Part shown: positions 14,851 through 23,155 of the stretch, in pieces
How the letters are laid out: each line of letters opens with the position of its first letter
Position numbering within the stretch: position 1 is the stretch's first letter
Assembly: GCA_964469525.1 (NCBI GenBank)
Contig: CAYXYU010000015.1
Location: forward strand, 1-37,779
DNA from: JABDCD01 sp964469525
GTDB taxonomy: Bacteria; Pseudomonadota; Alphaproteobacteria; Rickettsiales; SXRF01
Length of the DNA: 37,779 nt
Direction: 5' to 3'
The notes under the pieces: generated by a model
Database searches by the model: none
What the model was told of the DNA's origin: nothing
The model's input: only the letters and a program-made list of their open reading frames with translations
Program-made: the position numbers and the translations under genes

Positions 14851-15897
14851 ATGCCTCACTCCACCGAAATAATTTTCCGCGACCGAAGCGCCATTCTCAT
14901 CTGGCTGACTATCTGCGCGCTACTGGTGGCACTGATGGTGCTAGTCGGCGGCTATACGCGGCTTTCGGGATCGGGGTTGTCGATCACTGAATGGAAGCCT
15001 ATCCATGGTGTCATCCCGCCGTTGAACGAGGCCGAGTGGGAGGAGGAGTTCGCGGCCTACCGGCAAAGCCCGCAATATCTAAAAGTCAATATGGGCATGA
15101 CGCTGGAGGAGTTCAAAACCATCTTCTGGCCGGAATACTGGCACCGCGTGCTGGGGCGCATTGTCGGCATCGTATTTTTTATTCCTCTACTTCTTTTTGC
15201 CGTGCGGCGAAGTATCTCAAAGCACTTCTTCTGGCGGCTGGTGGCTATATTCGCACTAGGTGGGCTACAGGGGCTGGTAGGCTGGCTGATGGTGGCGAGC
15301 GGGCTGGTCGATGATCCCAAGGTCAGCTTTGTGCGGCTGGCGATCCATCTGTCGCTGGCGTTTGTGATCTTTGGGTTGATTCTTTGGCAGTTATTACAAA
15401 TCGCCATTCCCGCGAAGACGGCGATCCATATTCCAGAAGCGGTGGTTATGGGCCCCCGCCTGCGCGGGGGTGACGGAAAAAAATGGTATACGCTATGGTT
15501 CACCCTTCTTTTCTGCCAGATCATCCTTGGGGCGCTGTTGGCGGGGCAGCATGGCGGGCTGATCTATAATACGTGGCCGGATATGGACGGGTACCTGGTA
15601 CCGGAGGGGCTATGGGGCGACCGTATCGCCCTGACCCAGTTCCTGCACCGGAAACTGGCGATTTTGCTGGCTTTTGGCTTCTTATTCTGGTGGTATTTCC
15701 ACCGCGATTATGTTAAGGATAGGCATCTTGGCAAGGTCTGCGCAGGAGCTGCGGCCATACTGGCGGCGCAATTCGCGCTCGGCGTGCTGACGCTGTTGCA
15801 TCAGGTTCCCCTGGCGCTCGCCCTGGCCCACCAGATGACGGCGCTACTGCTGTTTACGGCGGGACTGATTTTGCTGCATGGTATAAGGCATAGATGA
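14851..15897 (+). CDS. ctaA: heme A synthase (COX15/CtaA)
   Basis: This membrane enzyme oxidises the methyl group of heme O to give heme A for cytochrome oxidase. The 348-residue protein has eight helices. The conserved histidines in WPEYWHRVLGR (98), LAIHLSLAF (166), FLHRKLA (266) and LAHQMTA (327) are all present, as are GGYTRLSGSGLSITEWKP near the N-terminus and GLIYNTWPDMDG. Residues about 185-208 (AIPAKTAIHIPEAVVMGP, then RLRGGD) are translated palindromic repeat inserted between helices 4 and 5. The stop overlaps the hemA start by four bases (ATGA). No clear ribosome binding site is seen. Heme O synthase is not in the window. Confidence 0.95.
   Translation: MPHSTEIIFRDRSAILIWLTICALLVALMVLVGGYTRLSGSGLSITEWKPIHGVIPPLNEAEWEEEFAAYRQSPQYLKVNMGMTLEEFKTIFWPEYWHRVLGRIVGIVFFIPLLLFAVRRSISKHFFWRLVAIFALGGLQGLVGWLMVASGLVDDPKVSFVRLAIHLSLAFVIFGLILWQLLQIAIPAKTAIHIPEAVVMGPRLRGGDGKKWYTLWFTLLFCQIILGALLAGQHGGLIYNTWPDMDGYLVPEGLWGDRIALTQFLHRKLAILLAFGFLFWWYFHRDYVKDRHLGKVCAGAAAILAAQFALGVLTLLHQVPLALALAHQMTALLLFTAGLILLHGIRHR
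15404..15474. repeat. palindromic repeat inside ctaA
   Basis: ATTCCCGCGAAGACGGCGAT starts at 15406, and CCCCCGCC/GGCGGGGG-like arms (CCCCCGCCTGCGCGGGGG, 15453-15470) followed by TGACGG close it. It matches the class at 14760 and 17158. Its length leaves the ctaA frame open, and it is translated in full. Confidence 0.85.
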
Positions 15898-17147
15898 CCA
15901 TTAATTACGAAGCCCGTTTCCGGCAAAGCATCGACCGGCTGAAAGCCGAGGGTCGCTACCGCATCTTCAACGACCTCGAGCGCAAGGCCGGGTTGTTCCC
16001 GCTGGCCAAGAGCCATATCACCGGCCGCACCGTCACCGTCTGGTGCAGTAACGACTATCTCGGCATGGGGCAGCACCCGAAAGTCATCACCGCCATGGCG
16101 GAAGCCATCGGCCGCCTGGGGTCGGGAGCTGGCGGCACACGCAACATCTCCGGCACGCACCATGCCATCGTGCAACTGGAGGAAACGCTGGCCGATCTGC
16201 ATCAGAAGGACGCGGCATTGGTGATGACCTCCGGTTATGTCGCCAATGAAGCGGCGCTCGGCACGCTGTGCTCGCAGCTGGAAGGCTGCATCGTCTACTC
16301 CGATGCCTGCAACCATAATTCGATGATCATGGGCATCCGCAACAGCAAGGCGGAGAAACATATCTTCCGCCATAACGACGTGGCGCATCTGGAAGCCTTG
16401 CTGAAGGCTGCCGATCCGCAACGTCCGAAGGTCATTGCGTTTGAGTCTGTTTATTCGATGGATGGCGACATCGCTCCCATCAAAGCAATCTGCGACCTGG
16501 CGGATCGGTATAATGCCATCACCTATCTCGATGAGGTGCACGCGGTCGGTATGTACGGCCCGCGCGGCGGTGGCATTGCCGAGCGCGACGGCTTAATGGA
16601 CCGCGTCACCGTCATCCAGGGAACGCTCGGCAAGGCGTATGGCGTCATGGGTGGCTATATTGCGGGAAGCAATGCATTGGTCGATATGATCCGCTCCTAT
16701 GCGCCGGGGTTTATTTTTACCACCGCCCTCCCCCCGGCACTCACCGCTGGCGCCATGGCCAGTATCATTCATTTAATGCAGAGCAATGAGGAGCGTGAGC
16801 GCCAGCAATACAACGTGCGCGTGACGCGTGACATGCTGAAGAAAGCCGGGCTGCCGGTGATGCACACCGAAAGCCATATCCTGCCGGTGCTGGTGGCTGA
16901 CCCGGTGCTGTGCAAGCAGGCGTCAGACATGTTGCTGAACCAGTTCGACATCTATGTGCAGCCGATCAATTACCCCACCGTGCCGCGCGGCACCGAGCGG
17001 CTGCGCATCACCCCCAATCCCTGCCACACACACGCCATGATGGTTGAGCTTACCCGTGCTCTTGTCTGGGTGTTCGAGCGGCTGGGCGTGAAGGCGGATG
17101 TGGAAAAAGCCGCACCGCTGTTGTGGAAGGTCGCGGCGGGCGGGTAA
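15894..17147 (+). CDS. hemA: 5-aminolevulinate synthase
   Basis: This pyridoxal-phosphate enzyme condenses glycine with succinyl-CoA, the first step of heme synthesis by the C4 route, which among bacteria is characteristic of Alphaproteobacteria. The 417-residue protein shows VWCSNDYLGMGQHP (49-62), GSGAGGTRNISGTHH (76-90), SDACNHNSMIMGIR (136-149), YLDEVHAVGMYG (211-222; Asp213 and His216 contact PLP) and the Schiff-base Lys247 in QGTLGKAYG. Start overlap with ctaA (ATGA) implies translational coupling, tying heme supply to heme A production. Confidence 0.97.
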   Translation: MTINYEARFRQSIDRLKAEGRYRIFNDLERKAGLFPLAKSHITGRTVTVWCSNDYLGMGQHPKVITAMAEAIGRLGSGAGGTRNISGTHHAIVQLEETLADLHQKDAALVMTSGYVANEAALGTLCSQLEGCIVYSDACNHNSMIMGIRNSKAEKHIFRHNDVAHLEALLKAADPQRPKVIAFESVYSMDGDIAPIKAICDLADRYNAITYLDEVHAVGMYGPRGGGIAERDGLMDRVTVIQGTLGKAYGVMGGYIAGSNALVDMIRSYAPGFIFTTALPPALTAGAMASIIHLMQSNEERERQQYNVRVTRDMLKKAGLPVMHTESHILPVLVADPVLCKQASDMLLNQFDIYVQPINYPTVPRGTERLRITPNPCHTHAMMVELTRALVWVFERLGVKADVEKAAPLLWKVAAGG

Positions 17148-17157
17148 ATCCCCAATC

Positions 17158-17280
17158 GTCATTCCCGCGAAAGCGGGAATCCAGTAAAGCGCCATGGGCG
17201 CGGTATAAAAACCACTGTGCCGCAGACGCGGCACTACTGGATTCCCCTATAATTTTGCTGCGCAAAATTTGGGGAATGAC
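17158..17280. repeat. long composite palindromic repeat
   Basis: The outer arms GTCATTCCC (17158-17166) and GGGAATGAC (17272-17280) enclose CCCGCGAAAGCGGG (17164-17177), ATCCAGTA paired with TACTGGAT (17179-17186 and 17235-17242), an internal GTGCCGC/GCGGCAC hairpin (17217-17233), and AAATTTTG-like arms around GCTGCG. It appears to be a full-length version of the class seen in shorter form elsewhere. Confidence 0.85.
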
Positions 17281-17290
17281 GGAACCTGGA

Positions 17291-17312
17291 CCCCGCCATG
17301 CGGCGGGGTTTT
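17291..17312 (+). terminator. short terminator-like hairpin after hemA
   Basis: CCCCGCC (17291-17297) pairs with GGCGGGG (17302-17308) around ATGC and is followed by TTTT. It lies about 145 bases past hemA, and its T tract overlaps the anmK stop codon. The T run is short, so strength is uncertain. Confidence 0.5.
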
Positions 17313-18417
17313 AAGCCCTGTACAACGCTCCCCCTGTCGAAGCGCGGATGGCGCCGGTGGTGGTGGGCAGCGACAGCGGCAGTTTTTTCAAGCTGCGCAT
17401 GGCAAGGAAGGCGAAGGCCTGCGCTTCCAGCGCATCGCCGATCCAGCCCAGCGATTCCACCGGGTAGACCTGCTTGAAATGCTTCTTCAGCGCCTGCATC
17501 AGCGCCGGGTTGTGCCGCCCCCCGCCGGAGACGAACCATTGCCGCGCGGCCTTGGGGAAATACGCCGTGCCCTGCTGCACGGCGGCAGCGGCGAATTCGA
17601 CCAGCGTCGCCGCGCCGTCCTCCTTCGATAAATGCTGCATTTCGTCGAAGGTGAAATAATTGCGGTCGAGCGATTTGGGCGGCGTCTTGGTGAAATACCA
17701 GTCCTTCAGCATGTTTCCGATGATTTTCTCGTCGGGCTTGCCCGCCAGCGCCAGCATCCCGTCGAGGTCGCAGGGCTGACCGGTATGCTGGAACGCCCAT
17801 TCATTGACCATGACATTGCCTGGGCCGGTATCGAAGGCGAGGATGTCGAGATCCATCAGATCATGGCTGGCGTGCTCGGAACGGCCGATCCAGGTGACGT
17901 TGGCGATGCCGCCAATGTTGAGCACGCCAATGGGCAGTTCCATCTGGCGGGCCAGTGCGGCGTGGTACAGCGGTACCAGGGGAGCTCCTTCCCCCCCAGC
18001 CGCCATGTCACGGCGGCGGAAATCACATACTACGTCGATCCCGGTCTTCTCCGCCAGCAGCGCGCCGTTCCCGATCTGCCAGGTCAGCCCCTCCTGCGGG
18101 CGGTGCATGACGGTCTGGCCGTGGAAACCGATAACGCGGATATCTCTCTTGGTCATTCCCGCCTGATCCAGCAATGCTTTTACCGCATCGGCATGTTTCA
18201 GGGTGATGGTCTGTTCGGCGATCAGCATGTCGCCGCGACCGTGTACCGCCTCGCGCAACGTGGCGCGGTAGACGTCGTCGAACGGACGGGTCAGCCACGG
18301 GCCGAACTCCATCACATGCTCACCGTCGGTTTTAATCAGCGCCGCATCGATGCCATCGAGCGACGTACCGCTCATCAGCCCCAGCGCCCAGACTGCCTCG
18401 GGTTCCTTGCTCATCAA
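17311..18417 (-). CDS. anmK: anhydro-N-acetylmuramic acid kinase
   Basis: This peptidoglycan-recycling enzyme hydrolyses and phosphorylates 1,6-anhydro-MurNAc to MurNAc-6-phosphate. The 368-residue protein has the ASKHA-type N-terminal loop GLMSGTSLDGIDAALI (about residues 12-27), VIGFHGQTVMHRP (96-108 region), VLNIGGIANVTWIG, AFDTGPGNVMVNEW and the C-terminal VSGGGRHNPALM. Length is typical. It is divergent from tyrS, an arrangement common in Alphaproteobacteria. The intervening 119 bases hold a repeat hairpin. Its stop overlaps a small hairpin shared with the hemA side. Confidence 0.95.
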   Translation of the reverse strand: MMSKEPEAVWALGLMSGTSLDGIDAALIKTDGEHVMEFGPWLTRPFDDVYRATLREAVHGRGDMLIAEQTITLKHADAVKALLDQAGMTKRDIRVIGFHGQTVMHRPQEGLTWQIGNGALLAEKTGIDVVCDFRRRDMAAGGEGAPLVPLYHAALARQMELPIGVLNIGGIANVTWIGRSEHASHDLMDLDILAFDTGPGNVMVNEWAFQHTGQPCDLDGMLALAGKPDEKIIGNMLKDWYFTKTPPKSLDRNYFTFDEMQHLSKEDGAATLVEFAAAAVQQGTAYFPKAARQWFVSGGGRHNPALMQALKKHFKQVYPVESLGWIGDALEAQAFAFLAMRSLKKLPLSLPTTTGAIRASTGGALYRA

Positions 18418-18477
18418 ACATCCTTTTTGACTATTAAGGAGAACTTAACCTATATATATTAACAAGATGATAATTTT

Positions 18478-18514
18478 GTCCTTGCTTCCCCGGCGAAAGC
18501 GGGGGCGCAAGGAC
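18478..18514. repeat. palindromic repeat upstream of tyrS
   Basis: The arms GTCCTTGC (18478-18485) and GCAAGGAC (18507-18514) enclose CCCCGGCGAAAGCGGGGG. It ends 22 bases before the tyrS start and just upstream of the AAGGA ribosome binding site, so it would form the leader hairpin. Confidence 0.75.
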
Positions 18515-18536
18515 AACATAACTATAAGGATTGTTC

Positions 18537-19934
18537 ATGGCCACCTACGTTTCGGAATTCCTGCGCGTGATGGAGGAGCGCGGCTTCATCCATCAATGCA
18601 CCGATGCGGCGGGACTTGATACGTTGATGGCAAACGGGCGGATAGCCGCCTATATCGGCTTCGACGCCACCGCTCCTTCCCTGCATGCCGGCAGCCTGAT
18701 GCAGATTATGGCGCTGCGCTGGCTCCAGAAAATGGGACATAAACCGATTGTGCTGCTTGGCGGCGGAACCACTAAAGTCGGCGACCCTTCGGGCAAGGAC
18801 GAAGCGCGCAAGATGCTTTCATCCGAGGATATCGGGAAAAACGCTACCGCGATCCAGGCCGTGTTCGAGCAATTCCTATCTTTCGGCTCCGGCAACACTG
18901 ACGCTATCCTGGTCAATAACGCCGAGTGGTTGGACAACCTGAACTACATCGATTTCCTACGCGATTACGGGCGCTATTTCTCGGTCAACCGCATGCTGAC
19001 GCAGGACAGTGTCAAGCTGCGCCTGGAGCGGCAGCAGAATCTCTCCTTCCTTGAATTCAATTATATGATCCTGCAGGCTTATGACTTTGTCGAGCTGCAT
19101 GAGCGTTACGGTTGCGTGCTGCAGATCGGCGGCTCCGATCAGTGGGGCAACATTATTATGGGCATCGACCTTAAGCACCGCATCGATAGCGAGTCGCGTT
19201 TTCAGCCGATGGCGCTGGAAAAGGCCGGTAAATCGCCCAAGGTACTGGAGGTGCAGCCGATGATTCAGTCAAAGCGCGGCGATCCCGCGGATTACACGCA
19301 GGAGGCTTTCCTGAACTATATGAACCAAGGGAATGGCAAGGGCCTGTTCGGACTGACTACCCCCCTGCTCACTACCGCCGGCGGTGCCAAGATGGGCAAG
19401 ACGGCCGAGGGGGCTGTATGGCTTTCCAAGGACATGCTGTCGGCTTACGATTACTGGCAGTACTGGCGCAATACGGCCGACGCCGATGTTGGGCGCTTCC
19501 TGCGGCTGTTCACTGAGCTGCCGCTGAAGGAGATCGAGAAGCTGGAGAAGCTCAAGGGCGCCGAGCTTAATGAAGCTAAGAAAGTGCTGGCCAACGAGGC
19601 GACCAAGCTCTGCCACGGTGATCGCGCGGCGCGCGCCGCGGCGGAAACGGCGAAGAAAACCTTTGAGGAAGGTGGCATCGGCGGCGATATTCCCGTCTTC
19701 GACCTGAAGGCGGCAGAGCTGGGCAAGGGCGTGGCGGCATATGAGCTGCTGCGTTTGTCCGGATTGGCGGAATCGGGCGGCGAAGCGCGGCGATTGATTC
19801 GCGGCGGCGGCGCCCGCATCAACGATCAGAAAATCGAGAATGAGAACGAGTTGATCAATCCGAATTATTTCAAGGATGGTTCACTGAAACTGTCGGTCGG
19901 GCGGAAGAAGCATATGCTGGTGAAGTTGGGCTAG
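18537..19934 (+). CDS. tyrS: tyrosyl-tRNA synthetase with an extra internal segment
   Basis: This class I aminoacyl-tRNA synthetase has the HIGH-type motif as HAGS (50-53), the KMSKS-type motif as KMGKT (285-289) and the GGSDQWGNI segment (198-206). The C-terminal S4 RNA-binding domain is recognisable in SGGEARRLIRGGGARINDQKI. The protein is 465 residues, longer than the usual 400-420. The excess lies between GSDQWGNIIMGIDLKHRI and GLFGLTTPLLTT: about 50 residues (218-269) where other bacterial TyrS proteins have roughly ten. The ATG at 18537 has AAGGA six bases upstream, favouring it over a TTG two codons earlier. It ends two bases before the convergent AsmA-like gene. Confidence 0.95.
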   Translation: MATYVSEFLRVMEERGFIHQCTDAAGLDTLMANGRIAAYIGFDATAPSLHAGSLMQIMALRWLQKMGHKPIVLLGGGTTKVGDPSGKDEARKMLSSEDIGKNATAIQAVFEQFLSFGSGNTDAILVNNAEWLDNLNYIDFLRDYGRYFSVNRMLTQDSVKLRLERQQNLSFLEFNYMILQAYDFVELHERYGCVLQIGGSDQWGNIIMGIDLKHRIDSESRFQPMALEKAGKSPKVLEVQPMIQSKRGDPADYTQEAFLNYMNQGNGKGLFGLTTPLLTTAGGAKMGKTAEGAVWLSKDMLSAYDYWQYWRNTADADVGRFLRLFTELPLKEIEKLEKLKGAELNEAKKVLANEATKLCHGDRAARAAAETAKKTFEEGGIGGDIPVFDLKAAELGKGVAAYELLRLSGLAESGGEARRLIRGGGARINDQKIENENELINPNYFKDGSLKLSVGRKKHMLVKLG

Positions 19935-19936
19935 GC

Positions 19937-22900
19937 TCAATCAGGGTATTCCTGTTCTTTCTTCGGTGAATCGAACACGTCGAAGAAGCCACGGAGGAAG
20001 CCGGGGGTCAGCATGGAAAGCGGGTTGACGGTGACCTGCGGATCCTGGGTGGAGCCTTTGATGCGGTAGCTGGCGGCGAAGACGCCCTTCCCTTCCCCGC
20101 CAGTCAGGATGGCGCCGATCAAGGGTATTTTGCCCAGCACGCTGTTGAGCGTATAGGATGGCACGATGGTGCCTTTTAGATCCAGCGTCTTCTGAGGAAA
20201 GGTAATGGTGCCGTCGATAGTCATGCCAATGGCATCACCATAGGTTCGGGCATCCTCCAAGGTGATCACGTTATTCGCCAGCGTAAAAGGCGCGCGAAAC
20301 TTGACGAAGCGGATGCCCTTGCCCTGCAGCGTGTCGAAAAATCCGGTCAGCGAGGCTAGCGACAGCAGTTTGGCGAGGATGGGCGCGTCCTTAATCACAT
20401 GCTCGCTGATATAGGTGCGGCCACGCAAGATGCTGCCGTGGGGACGCTCTTCGTAATCACCACTGACCGACAGCTGCCCGCCTTGGATACCATCGAACAC
20501 ATGGAATGCCTTGAGGAAAGCCCCCGCGCTTTCCGCATGCAAGGCAAACTGCCGTACGCCTTTGGGATTCTTGAGGATGCGCAGGGTGAATGGCTTCCCG
20601 TCCACCGTCTTGCCGCTCATATTAGCGCGTGCACAGCGATTCATATCGCAGCCCAGCACGCTCTTGAAAGCTGTGACTTCCCGCCCTTCGCCCAGTGTCA
20701 GCCGGGCGATGTCAAGGTCGAGCCGCATGGCAGGGAAATTCTCAAAGGAGAAGGTACTTTTTGTGTTGTCGTTTCCGCCCAGCCAATAGGAAGCATCGGC
20801 ACTCTTGCCGCGGGCTTCGATGTGGTAACCGCCATCGACAAGTTGGTAGAGCAGGTGGTCCAGATCAGTTTTGCCTGCTTTCAACTGCTCCATCTCGATG
20901 CGTTGGATATCCGACAGATCAGGCGTCAATTCCATTGAGCCTTTTGCCGCCACATTTTTTCCCTCGAGCCAGAACGATGGCAGCGTCGTCCTACCTTTCT
21001 TTTTCTCCGCTTTCAGGGTAACGGCCGCCGACTCTTTCTCCGGTTTGTGCCAGCGTAGCAGGTCTAAGGTTACAGTGGCATTGGTAAGGTCGATGAAAGC
21101 TTCGGAAAGCTCCTTATCCTCTCCAAGCGTGACGGTCGCTTTGACTCCAAGCGTTCCCTGAAGGAAGGGGAACTGGGGGTAGCCGAAGCGTGGCAGGGAT
21201 CGTACCGGTGCCGTGGCGGTAGCATCGATAAATGTATCAACCCCGTCTTTAGGTGTGAACAGGTATTTAAGTGTTGCCTCCGATACACTGGCGCCGTTGA
21301 CTTCGCCGCTACCATTGAACTCCAACTCCCGGTTGCTGACAGTCATTCTCCCGGCCGCATCCTTGATATCAAATTTGTTCATGAAGGCAGGGTGTGTGAT
21401 GCCCTTGGTTTCGGCAACGATGTCGTAGCGTATGTCGTCGCTTCCATCTTCTGGGGCGAAGAAATGGAATCCCAGCTCGGCGCGGCCGGCAGCGCTTCCC
21501 CGTGCGGCATCGGCATTCAGATTCAGGTGTTTCGCATGCTCCAGCCGCGGTAGCCCGAGCAGCCGGATAATGTCCTTAGCCGGCGCGTCGGCGGCGAAGC
21601 TGACTTTGATATAGGGATTATCGACATTGAGGTCTTCGATCAGCACCAGCCCCTCGGAGAGCTTTGTTCCCTCCATGTAGTCAGCCGAGGCGATGCTGGC
21701 GTTGAGCGCCACCGCATCGACATGGATGGCGGCGCTGACATTGGTCACTGGCGGATGCTCCGGCAGGTAACGTATGGTAGCGCCGCTCAGCCCGATGTTG
21801 GCGTCAATCGCATTCCGAGGCAGCATCGGCTTTGCGAGATCGCCGAAGCCTATGTCGACATGGATGCTTGCTTCGGAAATCTTCCCGGAGGGAATGTTGG
21901 TCACCACCCATTCGCGTGACAGCGGTGCCAGTTTCGGCGGCCAGAACAGGCTTATCTTTTCGGCGGGGGCATTGCGGAGACTGACATTTGCACGGATGGC
22001 AATGTCGCCGTCCTTCCGCATGACGGTACCGTTGGCCAAAAGCGGCATGCCATCGAAATCCGCTTCCAGGCGATCAAAATGTATTTGATTGCCATTATCG
22101 GTGACCTCGCCGTTTGCATGCAGCCGTGTTACGGTGAGGATGCCGTCGAGATGTTCGGAAGCGATACTTCCCTCCCCGCCGTCGAGACTGAAGTCAAGGC
22201 GCCGCAACGTGCCGTCACGACCGATGGAGAAGGAGCCGCGGCTGCTGACGGGAAGCTGAATGCCGGTCAGGAGGGGCTTGTTGACGAAGGCTGCCAGCAG
22301 CGCGCCTGGCATGATCTGGCTGACGCTATATTCCCCCTCTATAGTTGGACTGTCACGGGTCAGGGTGAATTGCGCATCGATCATCGACTGGTATTCGCCG
22401 TAGCTGATTTGGGCATAGGTGTTGGCCTTCACTACCCCACGCCGATTATGCTGTAGGATGATATTGGCGTTGCTGGCTTTGAAGAACACCCCCTGTCCGA
22501 CCGCTCCGAGACTGACATCGGCGTTCAGAATGCTGATGTATCGCAGCTTGCGCAACATGGGATTGTCTTCAGGAGCAAGCAGCGGAGTCAGGACTGCGAA
22601 CAGTGGCACTGTGCCGACAGACTCCTGCGGCGGTGTTTCCCCGACGCCCGGGGTCTTCAAGCCGAAGGTGATGGTGTCGTCCTGGTTACGGAACAGGCTG
22701 ATGACCGGTTCGTTGATGGATAGCGAGGTGGGGAGGAAGCGCCCCAGCGGCAGCGACCAGACATCGACACCCAATGAGATTTCAGGAAAGATAGAAAACA
22801 GCCGGTCTTTGCCGGTATAAACTTTGACGTTGCGCAGGCGAATGTCGATCGGATGCTGCCAACCGTCCCAGATCAGCCAGGTTTCGCCGATATCAACGAA

Positions 22901-23101
22901 GTAACTGTTATCTTCGGCGCGGAAGGAGGCTTCGATGAAAGGTGACAGTCGGTCGAGCGATCGTGGCCCCGTCGCCACCCATAACAGCAGAGCGTTGAAG
23001 GCAATCAGCAGCGCCACGACGATACCCAGCAGCAGACCGGCCATCAGCTTGACCACCGGGTGGTTATAGAAGGAAGTAAGAAGCCGCATCGGCGCCGTCA
23101 T
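19937..23101 (-). CDS. large AsmA-like (YhdP/DUF3971-type) membrane-anchored protein
   Basis: A protein of about 1,054 residues has a single N-terminal membrane helix (VKLMAGLLLGIVVALLIAF). The remainder is predicted to be periplasmic beta-rich sequence. The C-terminal region, about the last 250 residues, carries the AsmA-like C-terminal pattern, with LLSLASLTGFFDTLQGKGI, LEDARTYGDAIGMTIDGTI and KIPLIGAILTGGEGKGVFAASYRIKGS. That pattern is typical of YhdP-type proteins linked to lipid transport between membranes. The start is uncertain: an ATG at 23101 or a TTG at 23125, neither with a good ribosome binding site. It is divergent from glnE by about 50 bases and convergent with tyrS. Confidence 0.85.
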   Translation of the reverse strand: MTAPMRLLTSFYNHPVVKLMAGLLLGIVVALLIAFNALLLWVATGPRSLDRLSPFIEASFRAEDNSYFVDIGETWLIWDGWQHPIDIRLRNVKVYTGKDRLFSIFPEISLGVDVWSLPLGRFLPTSLSINEPVISLFRNQDDTITFGLKTPGVGETPPQESVGTVPLFAVLTPLLAPEDNPMLRKLRYISILNADVSLGAVGQGVFFKASNANIILQHNRRGVVKANTYAQISYGEYQSMIDAQFTLTRDSPTIEGEYSVSQIMPGALLAAFVNKPLLTGIQLPVSSRGSFSIGRDGTLRRLDFSLDGGEGSIASEHLDGILTVTRLHANGEVTDNGNQIHFDRLEADFDGMPLLANGTVMRKDGDIAIRANVSLRNAPAEKISLFWPPKLAPLSREWVVTNIPSGKISEASIHVDIGFGDLAKPMLPRNAIDANIGLSGATIRYLPEHPPVTNVSAAIHVDAVALNASIASADYMEGTKLSEGLVLIEDLNVDNPYIKVSFAADAPAKDIIRLLGLPRLEHAKHLNLNADAARGSAAGRAELGFHFFAPEDGSDDIRYDIVAETKGITHPAFMNKFDIKDAAGRMTVSNRELEFNGSGEVNGASVSEATLKYLFTPKDGVDTFIDATATAPVRSLPRFGYPQFPFLQGTLGVKATVTLGEDKELSEAFIDLTNATVTLDLLRWHKPEKESAAVTLKAEKKKGRTTLPSFWLEGKNVAAKGSMELTPDLSDIQRIEMEQLKAGKTDLDHLLYQLVDGGYHIEARGKSADASYWLGGNDNTKSTFSFENFPAMRLDLDIARLTLGEGREVTAFKSVLGCDMNRCARANMSGKTVDGKPFTLRILKNPKGVRQFALHAESAGAFLKAFHVFDGIQGGQLSVSGDYEERPHGSILRGRTYISEHVIKDAPILAKLLSLASLTGFFDTLQGKGIRFVKFRAPFTLANNVITLEDARTYGDAIGMTIDGTITFPQKTLDLKGTIVPSYTLNSVLGKIPLIGAILTGGEGKGVFAASYRIKGSTQDPQVTVNPLSMLTPGFLRGFFDVFDSPKKEQEYPD

Positions 23102-23155
23102 AAGCACGGAGTTAATGTTTGCCAAGTGACTATTTGATAGTACATTTCCTGCTAA

